DNA of 48,182 bases, from positions 1 to 48,182 of the forward strand of contig NZ_JAAOWU010000028.1 of assembly GCF_013778505.1 (NCBI RefSeq), in the 5' to 3' direction. This document shows positions 30,957-38,392 of the stretch, piece after piece. The stretch comes from Pseudomonas sivasensis (GTDB lineage Bacteria; Pseudomonadota; Gammaproteobacteria; Pseudomonadales; Pseudomonadaceae). The translations under genes were made by a program, and so were the position numbers. How positions within the stretch are numbered: position 1 is the stretch's first letter; each line of letters begins with the position of its first letter. The notes beneath the pieces were generated by a model, which worked only from the letters and a program-made list of their open reading frames with translations, ran no database searches and was not told the origin of the DNA.

Positions 30957-31871
30957 TCAGTGACTGAGCGTCTTGATCACCTGATCCACATTGGTTTCCA
31001 GCTCCGTCACCGGGTCTGCACCGTCGACATTCAGCACCAGCAATGTCGAGCCGCCTGCCGTGATGGCGGCTTTCACCGCTTCACTCGGCTGGCGATGGTG
31101 CAGCACCACGGCCACATCGTTGTCCTTCAATTCAGTACTGAGTGTGTGCAACGCCTCAGGCGTCCACTCGGCATCAGGTCGCGCATCGGTGCTGATCAGT
31201 TCCAGGTTCAGGCTGCTGACCAAATACCCAAAGTGATCGCTCAAACTGACCACACTCAGGTTGTCCGCCTCGGCCAGCCGGGCTTCGCTGTCGGCGGTGA
31301 GCTTGAGCAGGCGTTGCTTGAGTGCAGCCAGATTGGCGTCGATTTTCACCTTGGCGCCCGGTGCCAGGCGGCTCAGGTCGGTGGACAAGACATCGGCCAT
31401 GCGCCCCAGGTTATTGCTCGATTGCCATGGTTGGCTGTTCAAACCGTCAGCGACGCCCGGCTGCACGGCGATCCCCGGCAACCCGCCGTCCACGGGGCGT
31501 GCGGCATCGACTTCGACAATGCGGATGTTGCTGCGCCGTGCCACGGGGTACAGCGGATCATCTGCCCACAGCGAGCGCAGGCCGATGGCGGCGTCGGCGT
31601 CCTGGGCCAGCGCGCTCAGTGCGGAGGCGCCACGGCCGGTGAAGTACGACACCTGGCGCGAGCCCGGCAGGTTGGCCGGGGCTGCGCGCTCAAGCTGCAC
31701 GTCGGTGCCTTTGAGCAGCACCTCGGCCAGGCCATAAGTGATCGGCAGCGACGCCAGCACCTTGACCGGTTTGGCGGCGTGGGCAGCCGGTTTGACTGCC
31801 TCGGCGGCGATCAGCGGCGGAGTAATTAAACAGGCGATGACCAAGGCGAGAGGCTGAAGAACAGAGCGCAT
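30957..31871 (-). CDS. fpvF: FpvF, second periplasmic binding protein for pyoverdine iron
   Basis: A 304-residue TroA/ZnuA-fold binding protein with a signal peptide (VLQPLALVIACLITPPLIAA). In P. aeruginosa FpvF forms a complex with FpvC in the periplasm and takes part in handling ferripyoverdine. Here its start overlaps the FpvE stop by one base (TAATG at 31871), and it is the last of eight genes, exactly the fpvGHJKCDEF order. The fold alone would be called a zinc- or manganese-binding protein; the gene order decides the name. Confidence 0.87.
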   Translation of the reverse strand: MRSVLQPLALVIACLITPPLIAAEAVKPAAHAAKPVKVLASLPITYGLAEVLLKGTDVQLERAAPANLPGSRQVSYFTGRGASALSALAQDADAAIGLRSLWADDPLYPVARRSNIRIVEVDAARPVDGGLPGIAVQPGVADGLNSQPWQSSNNLGRMADVLSTDLSRLAPGAKVKIDANLAALKQRLLKLTADSEARLAEADNLSVVSLSDHFGYLVSSLNLELISTDARPDAEWTPEALHTLSTELKDNDVAVVLHHRQPSEAVKAAITAGGSTLLVLNVDGADPVTELETNVDQVIKTLSH

Positions 31872-32770
31872 TATCCAAAGTTCCCTTTGAGGCTGGGCAC
31901 GGTGCCGCGCGCGATGGCGGCAAAAGCGAAAGCGATACCAGCCATCAGGATGATCGCGGCACCGGAAGGAATCGGCAGGTCGAAGATGATCGGCAGCAGG
32001 ATCCCGCACAGGGTACTGACGGTGGCGATCACCACCGAGACCCAGAAGAAACCTTTGAGCGACTGGCTCAACAGGCGCGCCGCCGCAGCTGGAATCACCA
32101 GCAGGGCGCCGACCAGAATCGCGCCGATGACCTTGACTGCCGCGACGGTGATCAGCGTCACCAGAATTACGAACAGATAATCGAGGGTCTTCACCGCCAC
32201 TCCGCGCACTGCCGCCAGTTGCGGGTTAAAACTGGCGAGCATGATGCGGTTGTACAGCGGCAGCGCCAGAGCCATCACCAGCGAGCCGACAATCGCCAGC
32301 ACCAGCAGATCGTTACCGTTGACCGTCAATACCGAACCAAACAGCACGTTCTCCAGGATGTGCACGTTGATCTTGCCCGCCAGGATCAGCAGCAGGCTCG
32401 CGCCCAGCGCCAGGGACACCGACAGGAACACGCCGATCAAAGTGTCCGGCGCCAGGCCGGTGCGGTTACGCAGGTAATTGAGCAGGATGCCAAACAGCAG
32501 GCAGTAACCGAACAGACTGCCGTAGGGGCCGGTGTAGGGTTCGCCGAGCAAAATGCCCACGGCGACGCCGGTCAGCGCAGCATGGCCGACGGCTTCGGAG
32601 AAAAACGCGAAGCGCTTTACCACTACCAGCGTGCCTAAGCCGCCGAGCACTGGGCCGATCAGCAAACCGGCGAGCAGGGCATTGACTACAAAACCATAGG
32701 CCAGTGCCTCCGGCAGGTAACCGGCAGAGGCCCAGCCCTGGACCATCAGGCGAAACGCTTCATAACTCAT
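31871..32770 (-). CDS. fpvE: FpvE, metal ABC-3 family permease
   Basis: A 299-residue inner-membrane permease of the ABC-3 family (ZnuB/MntB-like) with eight or nine membrane segments. Motifs are GGLGTLVVVKRFAFFSEAVGHAALTG and KVIGAILVGALLVIPAAAAR. It overlaps the FpvD gene by four bases (ATGA at 32767-32770) and the FpvF start by one. It carries iron freed from pyoverdine across the inner membrane with FpvD. Confidence 0.9.
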   Translation of the reverse strand: MSYEAFRLMVQGWASAGYLPEALAYGFVVNALLAGLLIGPVLGGLGTLVVVKRFAFFSEAVGHAALTGVAVGILLGEPYTGPYGSLFGYCLLFGILLNYLRNRTGLAPDTLIGVFLSVSLALGASLLLILAGKINVHILENVLFGSVLTVNGNDLLVLAIVGSLVMALALPLYNRIMLASFNPQLAAVRGVAVKTLDYLFVILVTLITVAAVKVIGAILVGALLVIPAAAARLLSQSLKGFFWVSVVIATVSTLCGILLPIIFDLPIPSGAAIILMAGIAFAFAAIARGTVPSLKGNFG

Positions 32771-33513
32771 TGCGCCGGGCTCCGAGGGTGGGTGGAGAAC
32801 AGGGTCAGCAGGCGATCCGGGGTGAGCGCCTCCTGTGGTGTGGCGTCGAACAGCACGCGGCGGTTAAGGCCGGTAACGCGGTCGGCCAGACGGCCTACGG
32901 CTTCGAGGTCGTGCTCGATCCACAGCACGGTCATGCCGGCGAGGCGCCAGTCACTGAGCAGGCGTTCGAACACCTGGATGCCCGCTTCATCGAGGGCCGA
33001 CATCGGTTCATCCAGCACCAGCAATTGCGGCGCAGGGATCAAGCCCTGGGCCAGCAGCACGCGTTGGCGTTCACCTCCGGACAGTGCACCCATGCGCCGC
33101 TTGCGTTTGTCCTGCATGCCGACCCGTTCCAGAGCCTCGCCAATCGCCGCGGCGTAATGCTTGGACAAGCCCAGAAACGCCGGGCGCCGCTGGCACATGG
33201 CGGCCATGAAATCGTCCACGGTCATCGGCAAACCCCGGTCGAATTCCAGCGCCTGGGGCACATAGCCGATTGTGCCCGGCGTGGTCGGCCACTGCAGGCT
33301 CAAGCGACCCTGATGCGGCGTTTGTCCCAGCAGGGTCTTGATCAGCGAGCTTTTGCCGCCGCCGTTGGGGCCGACCAGCGCGTGGATGCTGCCCGGCTGC
33401 ACCTGGAAACTCACGCCGTCGAGGATCACGGTGCGGCCCAGGGTCAGGGACACTGTGTCGAAGTCGAGTGTCGGGCCGACGCTGGCGACCTTCAGGGATT
33501 GTGCCGCCGTCAT
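32767..33513 (-). CDS. fpvD: FpvD, metal ABC transporter ATPase
   Basis: A 248-residue ATPase with Walker A GPNGGGKSS, signature LSGGERQRVLLAQ and Walker B LLVLDEPMSALD. It is of the ZnuC/MntA type that powers ABC-3 permeases. Starts and stops overlap the neighbouring genes by four bases on both sides, so it is co-translated with FpvC and FpvE. It energises import of iron released from ferripyoverdine. Confidence 0.9.
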   Translation of the reverse strand: MTAAQSLKVASVGPTLDFDTVSLTLGRTVILDGVSFQVQPGSIHALVGPNGGGKSSLIKTLLGQTPHQGRLSLQWPTTPGTIGYVPQALEFDRGLPMTVDDFMAAMCQRRPAFLGLSKHYAAAIGEALERVGMQDKRKRRMGALSGGERQRVLLAQGLIPAPQLLVLDEPMSALDEAGIQVFERLLSDWRLAGMTVLWIEHDLEAVGRLADRVTGLNRRVLFDATPQEALTPDRLLTLFSTHPRSPAQ

Positions 33514-34430
33514 GCGCCCGACTCCTGAATCGCCCGGACCACCGTGTTGAGGTTGCCGGTCATTTCCACTTCGTACTTTTCAGCGCTGTATTCGCCATAG
33601 GAAATATGCGACAGCGGGTACAGCTTGACCCCGGATTCACGCTGGATGGTGTCGACGTAGGTGGAGGGGAAATCCATCTCCGAGAAGATCACCTTCACGT
33701 CCAGGGCGCGCAGTTCGTCGATGGTCTTTTTCAACTGGCTGGGGCTGGGCTCAATGCCGTGGGCCGGCTCTACCACGGCGGTGACTTCCAGGCCGAATTC
33801 ACGCAGCAGGTAGTCGTAGGCCGCATGCACAGTGGCGACGCGCAGGTCCGGGTTAGGCGCGCTGGTCAACTTGGCGAGGGCGTCGGCGCGCATCTGGCGC
33901 AGGCGTTTGCCATAGGCACGCGCGTTCTCGGTGTAGGTCTTGGCGTTGTCCGGGTCGAGCTTGCCCAGCTCACGGGCGATGTTGTTGACCTGGGCAATCG
34001 ATGCACTGATCGACAGGAAGGTGTGCGGGTTGACCACCTTGCCCGCACCGCGCGCGGCATTGCCGGTGGCGGCCAGCAACGGCACGTTGGCGTTGGCTTC
34101 GATCACCGGGATGTCCGGGCGCTCGCTGGTGGCGATCATACGGTCGGCGAAGTCGTCGTGGCCGACGCCATTGAGCACGATCACGTCCAGGGTGCCGATG
34201 CGCTTGATGTCTTCGGCGCGCGGCTCGTAGGCGTGTGGGTTGAAACCGGCTGGAATCAGCGGCACCACGTCGGCCTTGTCGCCGACGATATTGGCCACGT
34301 AGCTGTAATAAGGGTGCAGGGTGATGCCGATACGCAGGCGTTTAGCCGCTTCGGCGTTGGCCAGCGGGGCGAGTATCAGGCTGAGCAGGCTGACCAGCAC
34401 CAGGCGCAACAGGGGAGATGAAATAGACAT
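33510..34430 (-). CDS. fpvC: FpvC, periplasmic metal-binding protein
   Basis: A 306-residue ZnuA/TroA-fold binding protein with a signal peptide (LLRLVLVSLLSLILAPLANA). Likely metal ligands are the histidines in NPHAYEP and NPHTFLS and the acidic residue in SEMDFPSTY; the long histidine-rich loop of zinc-specific ZnuA is absent, which fits iron. In P. aeruginosa FpvC binds ferripyoverdine or the iron freed from it, with FpvF, and is needed for iron release. It overlaps fpvD by four bases and follows fpvK after 19. Confidence 0.88.
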   Translation of the reverse strand: MSISSPLLRLVLVSLLSLILAPLANAEAAKRLRIGITLHPYYSYVANIVGDKADVVPLIPAGFNPHAYEPRAEDIKRIGTLDVIVLNGVGHDDFADRMIATSERPDIPVIEANANVPLLAATGNAARGAGKVVNPHTFLSISASIAQVNNIARELGKLDPDNAKTYTENARAYGKRLRQMRADALAKLTSAPNPDLRVATVHAAYDYLLREFGLEVTAVVEPAHGIEPSPSQLKKTIDELRALDVKVIFSEMDFPSTYVDTIQRESGVKLYPLSHISYGEYSAEKYEVEMTGNLNTVVRAIQESGA

Positions 34431-34449
34431 GGGCAATCGGTCTTCTCGT

Positions 34450-35010
34450 TCAGTGACGGTGCTGGCGGGTAACGCCGGCATCGAATTGCGCGACCACTTG
34501 CTGCCAGCCGGCCGCGATCAGCGCCTGGTCAGTGAGGTCGGAGGGGGCGGCCAGGTCTTTGCGGCGGTTGAGCCAGATATCCGGCTCGGTGCCTTGTACG
34601 CGCATCAGCAGTGAACCGCTGGTGGTCGGAGCCTGGCTCAACCCGAAGTAGGCCGCAGGCGCCAGTAACTGCCAGCGGTGATCGCCACGGCTGACTGAAC
34701 TCGCATCCTGGGCGAACGGCGCGAAGCCTTCTTCGGCCAATTGCCCAGGCGTCGGCAGGGCGCTTTGCTCTTGCTGCAGCAAGTGGATTTCATCCAGGGT
34801 CACCCGCAAGTCGGCGTAGATGCCTTGCTCGGCGGCGCTCAGGTCGCGGCGGGCGTCCAACTGGTGGCTGGGCACGGCGGCCACTTCCTGGGATTCGCCG
34901 TGCAGCGCCACCACCGTGCCGGCGACCGCGAGGATGATCAGGCACAGCAGCAAGACGTAGAGGGTTTCGTGGCCAGCGCCCGCGGGACGTACAACGTGTG
35001 TCGTACTCAT
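34450..35010 (-). CDS. fpvK: FpvK, DUF6162-type inner-membrane protein
   Basis: A 186-residue protein with one N-terminal membrane segment (LYVLLLCLIILAVAGTVVAL) and a periplasmic part with a helical, Gln-rich stretch (VTLDEIHLLQQEQSALPTPG). It ends with a His/Arg-rich tail (TRQHRH). The ATG overlaps the fpvJ stop (ATGA, 35007-35010). The name rests on position in the conserved fpvGHJKCDEF order; the molecular role is not known to me. Confidence 0.78.
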   Translation of the reverse strand: MSTTHVVRPAGAGHETLYVLLLCLIILAVAGTVVALHGESQEVAAVPSHQLDARRDLSAAEQGIYADLRVTLDEIHLLQQEQSALPTPGQLAEEGFAPFAQDASSVSRGDHRWQLLAPAAYFGLSQAPTTSGSLLMRVQGTEPDIWLNRRKDLAAPSDLTDQALIAAGWQQVVAQFDAGVTRQHRH

Positions 35011-35330
35011 TGAGACTGGATATCCGCTTGGTCGATTTCAACGACGTGGCCAGGGCCGGCGTCAAACAGCACGTAGAACTCGGCGGATGGCTTCTTGAAG
35101 GTCAGGGTCGAATCCTGGCCGAGCTTGCCGGGCACCAGGATGGTTTCGTCGTAGCCGATCACATCCAGGGTCACGCCGGGCGCCCCGCTGCCGTCGGAGA
35201 AGCCGCCCTTGCACTGGATCTGCTCGCCTGGGATTTCCTTGCATTCGCACATAGGGTTGTGGGCCAGGGCCACGGTACTTAAACCCGCGCACAGCAACAG
35301 CGCGGCGCGGGACAGGTGCTTGATCATCAT
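35007..35330 (-). CDS. fpvJ: FpvJ, small periplasmic protein with CEC motif
   Basis: A 107-residue protein with a signal peptide (ALLLCAGLSTVALA-HNPM) and an early cysteine cluster (CECKEIPGEQIQC), then beta-rich sequence. AAGGAG six bases upstream fixes the ATG at 35330, which overlaps the fpvH stop by four bases. The CEC plus a third cysteine could bind a metal or take part in a thiol or redox step during iron release. The name rests on operon order. Confidence 0.78.
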   Translation of the reverse strand: MMIKHLSRAALLLCAGLSTVALAHNPMCECKEIPGEQIQCKGGFSDGSGAPGVTLDVIGYDETILVPGKLGQDSTLTFKKPSAEFYVLFDAGPGHVVEIDQADIQSQ

Positions 35331-35863
35331 GGTTTGACTCCTTGCTTGTTCAGCCAGGCAATGGTGGCAGGCGAGGCCTGGCTCAGCGGGATGGAACCCT
35401 GGTGCATCGTGCCGTCCCAGCCTTCCATGGTGACCCACAGTTCGGCGTCGGCAGGTGTGCGTTCAGGGACGGGCAGGGCAGCGCCCATGCGGTACGGTGT
35501 GCCAAAGAAGATCACCCCGGCCGCGCGCAGGCTGCGTGGCTTGCCGATGCGCAGGTAAGTAGCCTTGACCTGGTCGGCACAGGTGTCGCACAGGGCGGCG
35601 TTGAAGAACTTCATCGGGCCGGCCGGGTCCGGGCTTGGGCCCTCATTGCGGAACTCGGCGAGGGTCAGGCTCCAGGGGCCAACCTGTATTTCTCCGGCCA
35701 CCCGCTCGCCGATACCCGCGTCACCGCGAAACAGTGCGGCATCGGCAAAATACTTGGGCATGAAGCCCAGGGGCACCAGCAGTAGCAGAACATTGATATG
35801 GAATCGCCATTTCAGCCAGAAAGCCCGCAGGGGAGTCGGCGGTGTCGCTGCGACCTTGCTCAT
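35327..35863 (-). CDS. fpvH: FpvH, membrane-anchored protein with CxxC
   Basis: A 178-residue protein with an N-terminal membrane segment (about 20-36, FHINVLLLLVPLGFMP) and a periplasmic domain containing ALCDTCADQV, a CxxC motif. In P. aeruginosa FpvH works with the reductase FpvG in releasing iron from pyoverdine. The start overlaps the fpvG stop by one base (TGATG). The CxxC is directly seen; a redox or metal role for it is inference. Confidence 0.8.
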   Translation of the reverse strand: MSKVAATPPTPLRAFWLKWRFHINVLLLLVPLGFMPKYFADAALFRGDAGIGERVAGEIQVGPWSLTLAEFRNEGPSPDPAGPMKFFNAALCDTCADQVKATYLRIGKPRSLRAAGVIFFGTPYRMGAALPVPERTPADAELWVTMEGWDGTMHQGSIPLSQASPATIAWLNKQGVKP

Positions 35864-37062
35864 CAGTGGCTCTCCGAAGTTTCAGCCTGCAAGGCCGGGG
35901 TGGAAACAGGCTTGCGCTGGGTCTTGGCCTCGCGCTTGAGGGCATTGAGGGTGGCCAAGGCGGTGCGCTTGGTCCAGATCAGCAAGCCGCTCAAGACCAT
36001 CATGCTCAGCACCAGGCCGAAGAACGCCCAGATCAGCTTGATCCACAGTCCGCCAAAATCGCCGGTGTGCAGCGGGCGCATGGATTCGGTGACGAACTCA
36101 AGTGCGGTGCGGTCGGACAGGAGGTGCGAGACAGCGATTTCGCCGCTATAGGGGTTGAGTTGGGCGGTTTGGTACATCAGTGGGTACCAGCCGCGGCCGC
36201 CGATTTGCAGGTGGCTGTAGGCGTTGAAGGGCATGCGCACGAAGCTCGCTTCCAGGCCAGGGATGCGCTGGGTCGCAATGGTGATGGCCTCATCCAGGGG
36301 AATCATCGGTGCCGGCACACCTGCTGCCGAGGACGGTACTTTTTCACGGGCGATCACCGGGACGATGGGCTCGCTGGAAATTGAAATCTGGTTGTCCCCC
36401 AGGATCGCCTGGATCAGGAACCAGGTGCCGGTGATGGAAATGACTGCGATAAACCAGATAGACCAAATACCGCTCAGGCGGTGGAAGTCACCCCAGAAGA
36501 TTCGCGCACCGTGGCGAAACCGCAGGGTTGGTTTGAAAAAACCTTTCCAGAAGCGCTTGTAGACCACCAGCCCGGTAACCAGCGAGGCCAGCAGCGGCAG
36601 ACCAAGCAACGACACCAGGTACCAGCCCCAGCTGTAGCCATTGGTGAACGGCACCAGCCACCAGCCGTGCAGCGCACGGGTGAACTGACGGAAATTGAAC
36701 GACGGGCTGATGCCCTGGATCGCGCCGGTGTAAGGGTTGACGTAGACCTCAAGCGAGCGCCCGTCGGGGTAGCTGAGGTCGACACTCAGGGCGAAGTGCG
36801 ACTCATCTGGGCGGCTGAGCGATTGGACAATCACCTCGGGCTCGGCACGCTTGATGGCGCTGATCACTTGGTCGTAGCTCAACAGTTCGGCGTCATCCGA
36901 CGGTTTGCTCGCGCGGATATCCGGGTTGGCCAGCCAGACGATTTCCTGGCTGACCACCGCCAGGGTGCCGGTGACGCAGACGATCAGTACAAAGAACCAG
37001 ATGGGCAACGCCAGCCAGCTATGTACGAGAAACCAGAGTTTGGAGCGTGACTTCTTCGACAT
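35863..37062 (-). CDS. fpvG: FpvG, PepSY-type inner-membrane iron reductase
   Basis: A 399-residue membrane protein of the PepSY_TM/PiuB family. It has a first helix (WFFVLIVCVTGTLAVVSQEI), a PepSY-like periplasmic region (about 60-130), and three more helices with RALHGWWLVPF and DFHRLSGIWSIWFI. Conserved histidines in these helices probably hold haem. In P. aeruginosa FpvG reduces pyoverdine-bound Fe3+ in the periplasm so that iron is released and the siderophore recycled. It is first in an eight-gene run, so it marks the operon start; a Fur-box-like sequence lies about 100 bases upstream. Confidence 0.9.
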   Translation of the reverse strand: MSKKSRSKLWFLVHSWLALPIWFFVLIVCVTGTLAVVSQEIVWLANPDIRASKPSDDAELLSYDQVISAIKRAEPEVIVQSLSRPDESHFALSVDLSYPDGRSLEVYVNPYTGAIQGISPSFNFRQFTRALHGWWLVPFTNGYSWGWYLVSLLGLPLLASLVTGLVVYKRFWKGFFKPTLRFRHGARIFWGDFHRLSGIWSIWFIAVISITGTWFLIQAILGDNQISISSEPIVPVIAREKVPSSAAGVPAPMIPLDEAITIATQRIPGLEASFVRMPFNAYSHLQIGGRGWYPLMYQTAQLNPYSGEIAVSHLLSDRTALEFVTESMRPLHTGDFGGLWIKLIWAFFGLVLSMMVLSGLLIWTKRTALATLNALKREAKTQRKPVSTPALQAETSESH

Positions 37063-37156
37063 GTAAATGAGGGTCTTGATCGGAGGGGGCGAGGGAGGCC
37101 CGGAAAAGGCCAGTCGTAGCTTTTGCTGACGCGACAGGCTGTATCTAAATAAGACG

Positions 37157-37175
37157 GATGAGAATGAGAAATCCC
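37157..37175. promoter_or_regulatory. Possible Fur box before the fpv operon
   Basis: GATGAGAATGAGAAATCCC resembles two to three degenerate copies of the Fur hexamer (NATWAT) in a row. It lies about 95 bases before the fpvG start, and iron repression would suit the operon. Agreement with the 19-base consensus is only partial. No PvdS-type TAAAT-N16-CGT promoter was found. Confidence 0.35.
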
Positions 37176-37348
37176 TAACCCGGATATGAAAGAAAATGTT
37201 TCGGATTCACATTCGGTGGTTTTTTACCCGTTTATCGAACACGAAACATGTTCCGAGCTATCACCGAGCAGGCGTTGATAGGGCCGGCGCGCTGCGTAGG
37301 ATGGGCTTGGCCGTTGAACGGCCCGCCCAAAATGACTGCCAGAACCCT

Positions 37349-37471
37349 TTACGACAAACACGCGTGGGTGCCGCCGAAGGCTTTCTTGTAGCGCTCGATG
37401 CCCTCGGTGGCATTGTCGATGCGCAGGTCCGGCCTTTCACGATAGGCCACGCCAGTCAAGGGCTCCGGCGG
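37349..37471 (-). pseudogene. Unassigned gene remnant, C-terminal part
   Basis: Minus-strand frame of 40 codons between stops, without an ATG, GTG or TTG in a usable place. It includes RERPDLRIDNATEGIERYKK, then AFGGTHACLS and a stop. It has coding-like composition and could be the end of an acyltransferase-like protein, but no family is recognised with confidence. It sits just beyond the soxR stop, suggesting a deleted neighbour gene. Confidence 0.3.
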
Positions 37472-37486
37472 TTACGACGAGAAAGC

Positions 37487-37927
37487 TCAACTGGGCTCGA
37501 GCAATTGCGCACCAGGCCCGCGCTCACCCAGCAGGTCATCCTGATTGCGCAGCGGGCATGCTTCCAACGACAAGCATCCGCAGCCGATGCAGCCGTTGAG
37601 CTTGTCGCGCAGCAGCATCATTTTGTTGATGCGCTCGTCCAGGTCTTCGCGCCACAGTGCCGACAAACGTTCCCAGTCTTTGGCTGTGGGGGTGCGGCCA
37701 TTTGGCAGCGTCTGTAATGCCTCGCCAATCGTCGCCAGGGGAATCCCCAAGCGCTGGGCGATCTTAATCACCACCACGCGGCGTAATACATCCCGCGGAT
37801 AGCGCCGCTGATTGCCCGCGTTGCGATTGCTCTGAATCAGCCCCTTGGTTTCGTAGAAGTGCAGGGCCGTGACGGCCACGCCGCTACGGGCGGCCAGTTG
37901 GCCGACGGTGAGTTCCTTGGTAATCAT
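37487..37927 (-). CDS. soxR: Redox-sensing regulator SoxR
   Basis: A 146-residue MerR-family activator. The N-terminal winged helix is seen in LTVGQLAARSGVAVTALHFY, followed by a dimerisation helix and the [2Fe-2S] cluster motif CIGCGCLSLEAC (cysteines 113, 116, 118, 124). Oxidation of the cluster by redox-active compounds such as phenazines or paraquat switches on target promoters. Pseudomonads lack SoxS, so SoxR acts directly on its targets. It is divergent from a monooxygenase gene with a SoxR box in the 99-base gap, as for PA2273-PA2274 in P. aeruginosa. Confidence 0.96.
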   Translation of the reverse strand: MITKELTVGQLAARSGVAVTALHFYETKGLIQSNRNAGNQRRYPRDVLRRVVVIKIAQRLGIPLATIGEALQTLPNGRTPTAKDWERLSALWREDLDERINKMMLLRDKLNGCIGCGCLSLEACPLRNQDDLLGERGPGAQLLEPS

Positions 37928-37946
37928 GAAAACTCCGATTAAGCGC

Positions 37947-37976
37947 TTGACCTTGACTTAACTGGAGGTTTTACCC
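37947..37976 (+). promoter_or_regulatory. SoxR box in a monooxygenase promoter
   Basis: ACCTTGACTTAACTGGAGGT (37950-37969) is an imperfect dyad with ACCT/AGGT ends and matches known SoxR boxes (CCTCAAGTTAACTTGAGG type). The -35-like TTGACC (37947-37952) overlaps it, and a weak -10 (TTACCC) follows after about 18 bases, a long spacer as expected of MerR-type targets. Confidence 0.75.
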
Positions 37977-38026
37977 TGCGTGGCATCGAATCGCAAGATT
38001 CTGCCTACAGTGGAAGGGGAGTATTC

Positions 38027-38392
38027 ATGCAGGTATCAGAGAAGAATCACGGCTTCACTCAGCTGATCGAGTTCCATATCGAGCCTCAGCAGCAAGTTGC
38101 CCTGGTGGCGGCCTTGTCCACCCAAAGCGAGCGTTTGGCCCAGGGCCATGACGGATTTCTCAGTGCGAGCGTGCAGGTCAGCGATGACGGCCGGCGGGTG
38201 CTTAATTACCTGCAGTGGACGTCCCGAGCGCACGGTGAGGCAGCGTTCAAGCGTTTTGAGCAGGGTGAGGAAGACTTCTGGACACTGATTCGCGCCCATC
38301 AGGCCACGGCGGTGACCTTTGGTTCGTTCCAGGTGCTGCGCAGTTTTGAGCGCAGCCATGACAATGCATTGCATTGCCGTCTATATGGATAA
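38027..38392 (+). CDS. Antibiotic-biosynthesis-monooxygenase-fold protein, SoxR target
   Basis: A 121-residue protein of the ABM dimeric alpha+beta-barrel family (FTQLIEFHIEPQQQVALVAA, LQWTSRAHGEAAFKRF). Such proteins act as small cofactor-free monooxygenases or quinone-modifying enzymes; the SoxR-controlled PA2274 of P. aeruginosa is the likely equivalent. It is divergent from soxR with a SoxR box between them. Its last 12 bases overlap the end of sfnR on the other strand. Function beyond the fold is inferred. Confidence 0.85.
   Translation: MQVSEKNHGFTQLIEFHIEPQQQVALVAALSTQSERLAQGHDGFLSASVQVSDDGRRVLNYLQWTSRAHGEAAFKRFEQGEEDFWTLIRAHQATAVTFGSFQVLRSFERSHDNALHCRLYG

Larger units (their letters stand above)
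37063..37486. other. Region upstream of fpvG: possible promoter and gene remnant
   Basis: This 424-base gap contains a Fur-box-like stretch (37157-37175) nearest fpvG. Next to soxR there is an open frame of 40 codons without a start (37349-37471), listed separately. No complete gene is seen. Confidence 0.5.

Noticed and set aside
30957..34430. Zinc or manganese uptake system (znu-like) for the ABC-3 genes
   Set aside because: The fold of the binding proteins fits, but the order PepSY protein, three small envelope proteins, binding protein, ATPase, permease, second binding protein is that of fpvGHJKCDEF, and the zinc-type histidine-rich loop is absent.
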